This document shows positions 26,804 to 35,243 of a stretch of DNA of 38,074 bases, one piece after another. The position numbers were made by a program, and so were the translations under genes. The stretch's first letter is position 1. Each line of letters begins with the position of its first letter. The notes under the pieces are model-generated. The model did not search any database and had not been told where the DNA came from. It was given only the letters and a program-made list of their open reading frames with translations. Source of the DNA: Candidatus Zambryskibacteria bacterium RIFOXYC1_FULL_39_10 (GTDB lineage: Bacteria > Patescibacteriota > Minisyncoccia > Phycocordibacterales > WO2-35-19); the NCBI GenBank assembly GCA_001824275.1, contig MHWW01000005.1, forward strand, positions 31,174 to 69,247, read 5' to 3'.

Positions 26804-27526
26804 ATGGATTGGAAAAAATATGCCTATACGTTTCTAATTACGGCTGTTATTTTTATAACAGCTATATATTTGAGTAATTATTTTAGCCAGAAGAAGATAA
26901 ACGAGATAAAGAACATTGAAAGCCGCATTGCTGTAGACATATTGGCCTCTGAGACTCAATTTTCGCTTCTCTCAGAGCTTTCCTGCCGAGATATAGGAAG
27001 TAGCTTCCTTTCTAAGGAATTGGCCACTCTGGGCGATAAATTGGCCTATACAGAGCAAAATCGTGGTTCTGACGACCCTGAAGTACTCAACCTAAAGAAA
27101 TACTATTCCTTACTCCAGATTAAGGACTTTTTGCTTATGCAAAAGATTAAAGACCGTTGCGGTTCAGTCCAAGCAAACAATGGGCTTTCTCTAATGTATT
27201 TCTATTCAAACGAGGGTGATTGTGAGGATTGCGAAAAAGAAGGCTATGTCTTGACCAAACTCCGAAGCGACTACCCAGAGCTCAGAGTATATTCATTTGA
27301 TTACAATTTAGACCTCTCTGCACTCCAGACTTTAGTTAGCGTTTACAATATTCAAAATAAACTCCCTGCGATCCTAATTAACGATAAAGTTTACTATGGT
27401 TTTAAATCTGTTGAAGATATGAAAGTTGCTCTTCCATCCCTAGTAGAACTTGATAAACAAAAAGCCAAGGCTGAGGCCGAAGCCGAAGCTCTCAAATCCA
27501 AACAAGCCACTTCTTCAGACCAATAA
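26804..27526 (+). CDS. Membrane-anchored thioredoxin-fold protein
   Basis: N-terminal TM; YFYSNEGDCEDCEKEGYVL CxxC and LPAILINDKVYYG. Confidence 0.7.
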   Translation: MDWKKYAYTFLITAVIFITAIYLSNYFSQKKINEIKNIESRIAVDILASETQFSLLSELSCRDIGSSFLSKELATLGDKLAYTEQNRGSDDPEVLNLKKYYSLLQIKDFLLMQKIKDRCGSVQANNGLSLMYFYSNEGDCEDCEKEGYVLTKLRSDYPELRVYSFDYNLDLSALQTLVSVYNIQNKLPAILINDKVYYGFKSVEDMKVALPSLVELDKQKAKAEAEAEALKSKQATSSDQ

Positions 27527-27549
27527 GCTAACAAAATAATATAAAAAAG

Positions 27550-27581
27550 AACCGCCCGGAGCGAGCGGCTCTCGGGTGGTT
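27550..27581 (-). terminator. Terminator hairpin
   Basis: AACCGCCCG..CTCGGGTGGTT followed on minus by CTTTTTTATA. Confidence 0.7.
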
Positions 27582-27589
27582 AAAGATTG

Positions 27590-27787
27590 TCACTTTTTGA
27601 CCTCGACAAAGCCTTTGTCGGGATGATAAAGCGACCAGTAAAACCTGTTTGGTTCACTGATTTCGAGTTGAGTACCACACTTCCGGCATTTGATTTGAGG
27701 AAGTACTCGGTCTTCAAATTTCTTTGATTGATTCTCAGTTCGTCCTCTGTAGGGACAAGGAATTTTTGCCTTCTTTTTGGTTGTCAT
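27590..27787 (-). CDS. Hypothetical zinc-ribbon-like small protein (cassette gene)
   Basis: 65 aa with CPYRG..CRKCG; SD AAGGAG. Confidence 0.6.
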   Translation of the reverse strand: MTTKKKAKIPCPYRGRTENQSKKFEDRVLPQIKCRKCGTQLEISEPNRFYWSLYHPDKGFVEVKK

Positions 27788-27889
27788 CTCAAGGAACTCC
27801 TTTTCACCAATATTTAATCATATTTTAATAAAAAAAGCAATGCTTGGGGGAGTTATGTTTTTGTGGCTCTTTTTTATAATTTTATCTTG

Positions 27890-27962
27890 AGCCGGCACGA
27901 GGGTTCGAACCCCGGACATCCACTTTACAAAAGTGGCGCTCTACCAACTGAGCTATGCCGGC
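27890..27962 (-). tRNA. tRNA-Thr (anticodon UGU), no encoded CCA
   Basis: GCCGGCATAGCTCAGTTGGTAGAGCGCCACTTTTGTAAAGTGGATGTCCGGGGTTCGAACCCTCGTGCCGGCT cloverleaf. Confidence 0.95.
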
Positions 27963-28199
27963 TTATATTCTGCTTTCTAAAAATCTTCTACCGTATCCTG
28001 TCTTAAAATATTTTTCTCTTTTTATAGCGTTATCTTTATTTTTACAAGCTTCGTAATAAACTAATTCCAATGGTCTTCTTTCCTTTGTGGACTGAACATT
28101 ACCAGAATTATGTTCTAATATACGATTTTTTAAATCATTAGTCCAGCCTACATAAAACTTATTATCGATTTTACTTCTCAATACATAAGTATAATTCAT
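27963..28199 (-). CDS. GIY-YIG nuclease-family protein
   Basis: YTYVLRSKIDNKFYVGWTNDLKNRILEHNSG; stop codon abuts tRNA 5' end. Confidence 0.85.
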   Translation of the reverse strand: MNYTYVLRSKIDNKFYVGWTNDLKNRILEHNSGNVQSTKERRPLELVYYEACKNKDNAIKREKYFKTGYGRRFLESRI

Positions 28200-28234
28200 A
28201 CATAATTCTAACTGACCCGCCCACTTTAATAAAC

Positions 28235-28276
28235 TACCCGCCCGACTCGCCTACAGCGAAGCCGTGGCGGGCGGGT
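28235..28276. repeat. Family A palindromic element overlapping an ORF 3' end
   Basis: ACCCGCCCGACTCGCCTACAGCGAAGCCGTGGCGGGCGGGT. Confidence 0.7.
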
Positions 28277-28661
28277 CTTCAATTTTACCTTTTGCGACAT
28301 GTCCTTTTTCTTCAGTAATCTTCTTCAAATAAAAGGACACTGAACCACCATTTATAATTTCTTTTTTACCCATTATCACATCCTGTCTCTTTTTAAATTC
28401 GCTCACCGCCTTCTGTTCTGCTTTTTTAATATAATCCTTAAACATCTCACTACCATGAACAAAAATAATGTAGCGAATACTTTGAATCAACTGCAAACTT
28501 CTAAATCTAATTTTTGACACAATGAGTTCAAGCCTATCGTCTGCTTTTCCAATAAACCTAAGTAAAATATTTTTGCTACCATATTTTAATTCTAAGGTTT
28601 TAGTGAGTATAAGTATGAGGGCAACAGCAAGTGAAGAACCAAATACTACAATTGTGGTCAT
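28251..28661 (-). CDS. Hypothetical membrane-anchored protein
   Basis: 136 aa; N-terminal TM; C-terminal DPPATASL and stop provided by the palindrome. Confidence 0.65.
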   Translation of the reverse strand: MTTIVVFGSSLAVALILILTKTLELKYGSKNILLRFIGKADDRLELIVSKIRFRSLQLIQSIRYIIFVHGSEMFKDYIKKAEQKAVSEFKKRQDVIMGKKEIINGGSVSFYLKKITEEKGHVAKGKIEDPPATASL

Positions 28662-28665
28662 ATAT

Positions 28666-29250
28666 TTATTTAATAGAGAACCTTACAAAACGACCTATTT
28701 CTGTCCTTTCGCCAAATTTTTGGGTAGCCTGTTCTACAAGTGAACTAATTTTAACCTCTGGATTTTTAATAAATGCTTGTTCGAGCAAAACTTTTTCACC
28801 AAAGTACGCTGCAAGTTTGCCCTCTAATATTTTATCACGCATCTCCTTTGGTTTGTCGCCCAAATCTTTTTCAAACAACTCCTTGGCGCTCACCTTATCT
28901 TCTTCTTTGATGTCATCCATTTTAAGATATTCTGGAGCTAAGGCGGTAATATGCATAGCGATATCTCTCGCAACAGCCTTAAATTCGTCATTTTTAGCGA
29001 CGAAATCAGTCTCACAGAGGAGTTCAAGCATAGTTCCGACAGAATCATTGCCATGAATATAAGAGACCACTACGCCTGAGCCTAATGTTCGGGCAGACTT
29101 TTTGTCAGCCGATTGTTTGCTGATTTTTCTTAAAATTATTTTGGCTTTCTCAATGTCGCCACCCGCCTCTTCTAAAGCTTTTTTACACTGCATGACTGAG
29201 ACACCAGTAGCATCTCTAAGATCCTTGATTTGTTGTGTTGTTATTTCCAT
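28666..29250 (-). CDS. tsf: Elongation factor Ts
   Basis: IKDLRDATGVSVMQCKKALEEAGGDIEKA, ELLCETDFVAKN. Confidence 0.95.
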   Translation of the reverse strand: MEITTQQIKDLRDATGVSVMQCKKALEEAGGDIEKAKIILRKISKQSADKKSARTLGSGVVVSYIHGNDSVGTMLELLCETDFVAKNDEFKAVARDIAMHITALAPEYLKMDDIKEEDKVSAKELFEKDLGDKPKEMRDKILEGKLAAYFGEKVLLEQAFIKNPEVKISSLVEQATQKFGERTEIGRFVRFSIK

Positions 29251-29283
29251 ATAATTTATAATAACAAAATTCTAAATTCTAAG

Positions 29284-29385
29284 CATCAAATCCGAAACAA
29301 ATTCAAAATTTTTAAGTTTCAAAATTTTAAACATTTGAATTTAGATATTGTTTAGAATTTCGAATTTAGGATTTCGGATTTGATG
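29284..29385. repeat. Long inverted repeat spanning the rpsB 3' end and rpsB-tsf spacer
   Basis: CATCAAATCCGAAA (29284-29297) / TTTCGGATTTGATG (29372-29385). Confidence 0.7.
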
Positions 29386-30067
29386 TATTGTACGCTTCTG
29401 CAATTTTTTCAGCAAAAAATCTGATACTTGCGATACCAGAATCATTGGCAGGAATAGGATAATCTACTTCAGTAAGATTGTTATCAGAACCACACAAAGC
29501 AATGACAGGAATATTCAAGCTCTGGGCTTCTTTAAGAGCTGTTATTTCGTATCTTGGGTCAACAATGAATAGTGCTTTTGGCAAATTTGCCATATCTTTT
29601 ATGCCCCAAAACATTTTCTGCAATTTTTCTATTTTTCTATCGATAAGGACTCTTTCTTTTTTGGTATATTTAACTAATTCACCTTTTTCTTTTTGAGACA
29701 AAAGATCAATCATCATATCTACTCTCTTTCGGATTTCAGGGAAATTAGTTAGCGCTCCACCAATCCAACGACTGGCGACATACGGCATACCAACCTTTTC
29801 AGCCACCTCTTTAACAATATTTTGAGCCTCATTTTTGCCCCCGATGAAAAGTATGGTTGCTTTGGTAGCGGCAAGTGAAGCTACAAATTCTAAGGCTTTT
29901 TCCAATTTGTCATGAGTTTTTTCCAAATCAAAAATATCAACCCTATTTTTTGAACCAAAAATATAAGGGCTGTTGCTAGGGTGTCTCCTCGATTTACTAA
30001 AACCAAAATGCGCTCCGGCATTAAAGAGTTCGTCTAGATTTTTATCAGTTTTTGTTGCTTCTGTCAT
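29366..30067 (-). CDS. rpsB: 30S ribosomal protein S2
   Basis: LFNAGAHFGFSKSRRHPSNSPYIFG, GGALTNFPEIRKR, PVIALCGSDNNLTEVDYPIPAND. Confidence 0.95.
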   Translation of the reverse strand: MTEATKTDKNLDELFNAGAHFGFSKSRRHPSNSPYIFGSKNRVDIFDLEKTHDKLEKALEFVASLAATKATILFIGGKNEAQNIVKEVAEKVGMPYVASRWIGGALTNFPEIRKRVDMMIDLLSQKEKGELVKYTKKERVLIDRKIEKLQKMFWGIKDMANLPKALFIVDPRYEITALKEAQSLNIPVIALCGSDNNLTEVDYPIPANDSGIASIRFFAEKIAEAYNTSNPKS

Positions 30068-30145
30068 CCCGTTAGAAGTAGATACTTCTTAAATTAATTA
30101 TTAACTTGTATATCCCGTGCTTGTGTCTGAAACTTCTAACGGGAT
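30066..30145 (-). promoter_or_regulatory. rpsB leader with mutually exclusive hairpins covering start codon
   Basis: ATCCCGTTAGAAGT / ACTTCTAACGGGAT 14-bp perfect arms, plus alternatives. Confidence 0.7.
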
Positions 30146-30198
30146 CATACGGTTATCAATGTTATCAAATTTTAAAATTTATGCAAATTTTGGTTTAA

Positions 30199-30741
30199 TT
30201 ATGGGCATTTTGCAAATGTACTCATACCCCCTACTTGAAATCCAGGATTTATAAAATCCGTATTCACATTTTTTGAAATACCTGAGCTATCTACGCACCA
30301 TCCTTTATTGCCAGAGGTCGGATTATATAGTGGCGCCGCAAATGCCCAACTATCATGAGTAGAATTGCCAACTCCACAATAAATTCTCCAAAGACCAGTA
30401 CCTGTAGATTCGTTATGAACGGCTAATTCAAGACTTGTTATTGATTCATTAATGTTAGCATCTAGAAGTGTTCCAACTCCAGAAGGAGAGACTCTGCATT
30501 CTCCTATATCGTCGTTCGCCCAACCCGCTGGATTTGTGCCGTAATAAGACCCATATTTAATGTAAAATAATTCCGCCTGGTTTCTCATCTGTTGCATGGT
30601 GGATTTTATTTTCGCATCTTTGGCTTTAGAACGGGCATTGTTCAAAGAGGTAATTATGATGCTCGATAATACGCCGATAATTGCGATTACTATCAGAAGT
30701 TCTATGAGAGTAAAACCTTTATGGGTCAAAATCTTGTGCAC
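30199..30741 (-). CDS. Type IV pilin-like protein
   Basis: HKGFTLIELLIVIAIIGVLSSIIITSLNNARSKAKDAK. Confidence 0.92.
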   Translation of the reverse strand: MHKILTHKGFTLIELLIVIAIIGVLSSIIITSLNNARSKAKDAKIKSTMQQMRNQAELFYIKYGSYYGTNPAGWANDDIGECRVSPSGVGTLLDANINESITSLELAVHNESTGTGLWRIYCGVGNSTHDSWAFAAPLYNPTSGNKGWCVDSSGISKNVNTDFINPGFQVGGMSTFAKCP

Positions 30742-30769
30742 AATAGAATAATTATAACTCTAAAAATAA

Positions 30770-31732
30770 TTATTTAAAAACGTCAATAATAGCGGCCATC
30801 TGGCCTTTCATTATATTTTCAATACCGTGCCAAGACTTGTTGATACGGTGGTCGGTAATACGGTCTTGAGGGAAATTATAGGTGCGAATCTTTTCACTCC
30901 GATCACCTGTACCGACCTGGCTTTTGCGCTCACTAGCGTATTTTTTGGCATCTTCAACTTCTTTAAGTTCATTAAGTCTGGCTTCTAAAACTAACATCGC
31001 CTTTTCTCGGTTGGCTTGCTGACTTCTTTCAGCACGACAACTAACGACTATACCGGTTGGCTTGTGAGTAAGGCGGACGGCAGTTTCAACTTTGTTGACA
31101 TTTTGACCCCCTTTTCCACCAGCACAAGAAAATGCAACCTCCAAATCATTTGGATTCATCTCTACTCTACTTTTTTTCCTGATTGGCAAAATTGCTACTG
31201 AGACAGTCGAAGTGTGTACCCGACCCATCTTTTCGGTAGCAGGCACTCTCTGCACTCGGTGAATACCGGTTTCAGAACGCATCTCTTTATAAACATCTTT
31301 GCCTCTGATTTCAAAAGAAGCCTCTTTGTAGCCACCAAGTGGCGACTCAGCTTCATCCATTATTGAAACTGTCCAGTTCCTAGTATCTGCATATTTGCGA
31401 TACATTGTGCCGAGCTCTTCAGCAAAAAGTGCCGCTTCTTCACCACCGACGCCAGCTCTGACCTCCAAAACTATTTCGTTTGGAAATTCCTCTTCTTCTT
31501 TCTCTTTTCGGATTTCTTCTTCCAAAATTTCATCCATCTGTTTTAGGGCGACTTCTTTTTGAATCTCAATATTTTTCAGATCTGCTTCGGCCATATCTCG
31601 TAAGTCTGCCGATGAGGCAGGTTCATTTTCTTTTATCAATAGCAAAATATCAGCCTCTTCCTTAAGAAGCCTTTCAAAATTTTCCGCCAAATATTGAGTC
31701 TTTGGGTTTGATTTGTATTTTTCTAGGTCCAT
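30770..31732 (-). CDS. prfA: Peptide chain release factor 1
   Basis: [24 protein letters not shown] and [17 protein letters not shown]. Confidence 0.93.
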   Translation of the reverse strand: MDLEKYKSNPKTQYLAENFERLLKEEADILLLIKENEPASSADLRDMAEADLKNIEIQKEVALKQMDEILEEEIRKEKEEEEFPNEIVLEVRAGVGGEEAALFAEELGTMYRKYADTRNWTVSIMDEAESPLGGYKEASFEIRGKDVYKEMRSETGIHRVQRVPATEKMGRVHTSTVSVAILPIRKKSRVEMNPNDLEVAFSCAGGKGGQNVNKVETAVRLTHKPTGIVVSCRAERSQQANREKAMLVLEARLNELKEVEDAKKYASERKSQVGTGDRSEKIRTYNFPQDRITDHRINKSWHGIENIMKGQMAAIIDVFK

Positions 31733-31744
31733 AATATTGTTCTA

Positions 31745-31840
31745 ACTCCTAATCTCCCCCTTAATGTAAGGGGGATTAAGGGGGTTATTTCTTTGCCATA
31801 ACTCACCCCTAACCCCTCTCTTACAACAAGAGAGGGGAAA
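31745..31840. repeat. Two palindromic REP-like repeats
   Basis: CTCCCCCTTAATGTAAGGGGGATTAAGGGGG and CTCACCCCTAACCCCTCTCTTACAACAAGAGAGGGG. Confidence 0.6.
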
Positions 31841-31851
31841 AAGAAAAAGAG

Positions 31852-32079
31852 TTATTTCTTAGTTTTAGAAACTTTGGTAGCTGCAGCTTTGCGAGCTTTA
31901 AACCTTTCCACTCTTCCAGCGGCGTCAATAACCTTTTCGTTGCCAGTGAAGAATGGGTGGCAAGCACTACAAATTTCCACTTTTATTTCTTTTTGAGTAG
32001 AACCTACAGTAAATTTATTACCGCAAGAGCAGGTAACTTTGGCATCAGTATAATATTGTGGATGTATTTCTGTTTTCAT
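31852..32079 (-). CDS. rpmE: 50S ribosomal protein L31
   Basis: [46 protein letters not shown]. Confidence 0.95.
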   Translation of the reverse strand: MKTEIHPQYYTDAKVTCSCGNKFTVGSTQKEIKVEICSACHPFFTGNEKVIDAAGRVERFKARKAAATKVSKTKK

Positions 32080-32130
32080 TTGATTTTAAATTCGATTATA
32101 AATATAACAGATGCCTGATTTTTATGCAAG

Positions 32131-32202
32131 GAAAAAGGCCCCCACTGTTACTCGTTACGAGCTCCTATACATATATGATATGTGTTGGAAATTGGGGGGC
32201 CT
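32131..32202 (-). terminator. Terminator of candidate RNA
   Basis: AGGCCCCC/GGGGGCCT arms then TTTTTCC. Confidence 0.65.
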
Positions 32203-32338
32203 AGTCGCGAATTTTTGAAAAAGAGTCTCGCCTCTCTTCAGATCCTGGGACCCGGAGTAAGGTCTCCAGCTAAGGAAAACTTCAAGTATACCTCCATATT
32301 GTTGCGGTCGAGTTAACAGTGATTGTCGTCTCGACTCT
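32131..32338 (-). ncRNA. Candidate structured RNA, family unassigned
   Basis: Promoter TTGACA (32372-32367) -16 nt- TAGGAT (32350-32345), AGAGTC/GACTCT long-range pairing, terminator AGGCCCCC..GGGGGCCTTTTT. Confidence 0.6.
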
Positions 32339-32393
32339 GTTAATATCCTACACCTACCCAATTCTCTGTCAAGCAAATATATATGTGGATAAG

Positions 32394-33809
32394 TTAAAAC
32401 CCCTCTAATGGATCAATCATAGTAAGCTGGATATTTTCAGCCTTTGCTAAAACTTGATTACCATAAAATGTATTTGCTGGCCCCCCACCGACTCCACACG
32501 AACGGCCAGAATAATATTTGCAGGCAGCATTGCGCTCAGCGGTATATGTGCCGCTCGACGCGCCGAGGTCAGACATATAAACAGCCGTAGCGAGAATCGC
32601 ATGTTCAGGGTTCCAAGGGTTAACACTGTCCGCGTCTAATCCCAGGCTACTACCAAGTTTATTTTTAAATAATTCCCATGTTGAAGGAATAAATTGTGAA
32701 GGTCCCATTGCCCCTCCATAGCCTCTTGATGCACTCCAAATCGTGCCTGGCGGGCAAGAAACAGGGGTCATTCTCCAGTCTTTGCCAAGTCTTTTGGTTA
32801 TATCCTCAAATGGCACAGTGTCTCTCGGTGCTTTCATTACCCTCTCAAAAATAGTTCCGGTATTTTTGCCAGCTCCATCACCATTTTCCAAATTATTTAC
32901 TAAACATGATCCTTGATTTTTACCAAGATCTGACTCTTGAGTCAAAATTGCCAAAATAAGTGCGGGCCTAACACCAGTTTTTTGCGAGGCTAAGGTGGCA
33001 TACTTCAGAGCATCACCAAAAGGGATACCCTCAGTATCGCGAAGTGAAAATAGGGCGGCTCTGATTTGAGCGGCCTTTTTCTGCTTTTCGGCGATCACTT
33101 GTTGGTAAGTTTTTTCCTGTGTCTTATTTATAGAAATTAATCTCTGCTTTTCTTTTTCATCTATTTCAACTTTTTTCTTGTCAGCCTCAATTTTGGCTTT
33201 AGTATCTGCTTCGGCGATTCTTTTGTCATCGAGAACCTTCCTCTCCTCATCAGTTTTCGCCTGCAAATACCTTATTTCATCAAACTGTTTTTCTAGTGAC
33301 TCCTTTATTGAACTAAATGAATCAATGTCCTCAAAAAATTCTGAGAAATTTTTATTTGAGAGCATCACTTCAACTAGCGAATATGTATCCAACTCATCGG
33401 TTGAACGCAGTATTGCCGCCAGCGACTCTTTGCCTCTACCCATCTTGTCTTCTAATTCCTGGATAGTTTTAGTTTTCAAACCAATATCGCGAGTCAATTG
33501 TTCAATCTGAATTTGCCTCTTCTTTATAAAAGCTTTTGCTTCATTAATTTTCGCCTGCAATATTTGAGAATCTCTTTCAAGTGAGGCGGTGCCCTGCTTA
33601 GTTTGGCCAAGTATAGATTCCCATTGCGCAATCTCTTTTTCTGTTGCTACTAGTTCTTCTCGCCATTTTGACTCCTGAGCGGCTATTTCACTTTCGGTTA
33701 AGGCGATAACTGGAGTAGTAAGTAGCAAGTAGCTAGTAGCTAGGGAAAAAAATAGAATAATAAAAAAAATTCTGTATTTTGAAAATTTCATATGATTAAG
33801 CGAAATCAT
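32394..33809 (-). CDS. Secreted coiled-coil protein with C-terminal lytic transglycosylase-like domain
   Basis: Signal peptide, CwlO/PcsB-type coiled coil, then ALILAILTQESDLGKNQGS and GYGGAMGPSQFIPSTWELF. Confidence 0.82.
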   Translation of the reverse strand: MISLNHMKFSKYRIFFIILFFSLATSYLLLTTPVIALTESEIAAQESKWREELVATEKEIAQWESILGQTKQGTASLERDSQILQAKINEAKAFIKKRQIQIEQLTRDIGLKTKTIQELEDKMGRGKESLAAILRSTDELDTYSLVEVMLSNKNFSEFFEDIDSFSSIKESLEKQFDEIRYLQAKTDEERKVLDDKRIAEADTKAKIEADKKKVEIDEKEKQRLISINKTQEKTYQQVIAEKQKKAAQIRAALFSLRDTEGIPFGDALKYATLASQKTGVRPALILAILTQESDLGKNQGSCLVNNLENGDGAGKNTGTIFERVMKAPRDTVPFEDITKRLGKDWRMTPVSCPPGTIWSASRGYGGAMGPSQFIPSTWELFKNKLGSSLGLDADSVNPWNPEHAILATAVYMSDLGASSGTYTAERNAACKYYSGRSCGVGGGPANTFYGNQVLAKAENIQLTMIDPLEGF

Positions 33810-33840
33810 GTCGAACGATACGTCGATTAGAGTTCGACCT
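33793..33840 (-). promoter_or_regulatory. Conserved two-hairpin leader element (second copy)
   Basis: AGGTCGAACTCTAATCGACGTATCGTTCGACATGATTTCGCTTAATCA directly after TATAAT. Confidence 0.75.
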
Positions 33841-33870
33841 TAATTATATCAGAAACCTAGATGCTTGCTA

Positions 33871-34524
33871 CTAACTACTTGCTACTTCTTCAGCGCCTTC
33901 CTCCTCCTTCTTACCCTTCTTTTCAACTTCTATTTGAGATAGGTCTGCCGATACTTCTACTTCTTCAACCTTCTCTGCCTTTGGAGTTGCTACAGTCACC
34001 ACCACCTCTTCTGGATTTTCAACAAGAGTCACACCTTTTGGTAAAATAAGATCCTTGGCCAAAATCTGACCTTCTAATTCGGTAATAGAGGAAATATCAA
34101 CATCAATTTGGTGAGGTAGATTTGCCGGCTCAGCTTCGATTTTAATTTCATGCATAATTTTCATAAGCACTCCAGCGAGATCTTTAACTGCGGGAGAAAC
34201 ACCGATAAATTCAATCGGAACATCAATTTCAACTTTGTGACCTTTTTCAAAAATATAAAAATCAGCGTGTCTTGGCTCGCCAGTTATAAGATCATAATCA
34301 ACATCATGAATCAAAACATCCAAATCTCCGCCCGGAATACTGAGTTTGATAACCGTAGATTCACCAGCATTTTTCCAAGCCTTTATAAAATCACTTTTTT
34401 TAATTTGGATTGGTAGAGCCTCTTTTTTATGCCCATAGCAAACAGCCGGCATCAATCCTTCATTCCTAAGGCTTTTTAATTTACCAAGTCTCTCTCTTTT
34501 TTCCGCTTTTATTTCTATTGTCAT
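33871..34524 (-). CDS. rplY: 50S ribosomal protein L25 (CTC-type)
   Basis: KAEKRERLGKLKSLRNEGLMPAVCYG, DVLIHDVDYDLITGEPRHADFY. Confidence 0.92.
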   Translation of the reverse strand: MTIEIKAEKRERLGKLKSLRNEGLMPAVCYGHKKEALPIQIKKSDFIKAWKNAGESTVIKLSIPGGDLDVLIHDVDYDLITGEPRHADFYIFEKGHKVEIDVPIEFIGVSPAVKDLAGVLMKIMHEIKIEAEPANLPHQIDVDISSITELEGQILAKDLILPKGVTLVENPEEVVVTVATPKAEKVEEVEVSADLSQIEVEKKGKKEEEGAEEVASS

Positions 34525-34540
34525 GAAAACAAGGATAACA

Positions 34541-34638
34541 CAACCTCACCCCGCTATGCAACCTCACCCCATGCAGCTTTATAACCTCACCCCGTTCGCC
34601 TTACGGCGAACGACCCTCTCCTAGATGCAGGAGAGGGT
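34541..34638. repeat. REP-like repeats (family B), three AACCTCACCCC iterations plus palindrome
   Basis: AACCTCACCCC at about 34550, 34560, 34582; CCCTCTCCTAGATGCAGGAGAGGG. Confidence 0.7.
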
Positions 34639-34650
34639 AAAAATGCGAAA

Positions 34651-34671
34651 GGCCGACCTATTTGGTCGGCC
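34651..34671 (-). terminator. Terminator hairpin of 67-aa cassette gene
   Basis: GGCCGACC tattt GGTCGGCC then minus-strand TTTCGCATTTTT. Confidence 0.7.
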
Positions 34672-34861
34672 TGTATCGGTTGAGCGCCCGCAAAGCTTCA
34701 GCAGCTTCTTGGAGCGGCTTTCTGACAAACTCGGCTAGTTCACCGGTCGTATCTTCCAACGCGAGCTTTACTGCAAACGAGTAAGATCCCATCCTTATTG
34801 CCGCTCTTATGGTTTCTCGTTGACTTTCGAAGGATCCACATTCTATTTGTGGCTGATCCAT
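34658..34861 (-). CDS. Hypothetical small protein (cassette gene)
   Basis: 67 aa; SD GAGGTGA. Confidence 0.6.
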   Translation of the reverse strand: MDQPQIECGSFESQRETIRAAIRMGSYSFAVKLALEDTTGELAEFVRKPLQEAAEALRALNRYRPTK

Positions 34862-34880
34862 AGTTCACCTCTGTTACTGT

Positions 34881-35243
34881 TTATACAACATTACAAAAAA
34901 ATTCACAAATTTTCTCTAAAACTTTCTCAGTATTGTTTTCCACTTCCTCATTTTTAAATCTCAAAACTTTGTAACCGAGTTCTTTAAAAAATTTATCTCT
35001 CACTATGTCATTTTTACGAAATTCTGATTGATTGTGTATTTCCCCATCAAGTTCAACTATTAATTTGCATTTTTGGCAATAAAAATCGGCAATGTAACCA
35101 CCGATGCTATGCTGCCTTTTAAATTTTGCTCCTAACTTATTATTTCTTAATTCAAACCAAAGTATTTCTTCCGCTTTTGTTTGATTTTTTCTTAATTCCT
35201 TTCTTCTATCACTTAGTGTTCTGTTGTTGTGTGTCCATTTCAT
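34881..35243 (-). CDS. DUF559 endonuclease-like (Vsr-like fold) protein
   Basis: RKNQTKAEEILWFELRNNKLGAKFKRQHSIGGYIADFYCQKCKLIVELDGEIH. Confidence 0.9.
   Translation of the reverse strand: MKWTHNNRTLSDRRKELRKNQTKAEEILWFELRNNKLGAKFKRQHSIGGYIADFYCQKCKLIVELDGEIHNQSEFRKNDIVRDKFFKELGYKVLRFKNEEVENNTEKVLEKICEFFCNVV

Noticed and set aside
32155-32376. 73-aa minus ORF
   Set aside because: Overlaps the candidate structured RNA and its promoter/terminator; low-complexity, no SD.
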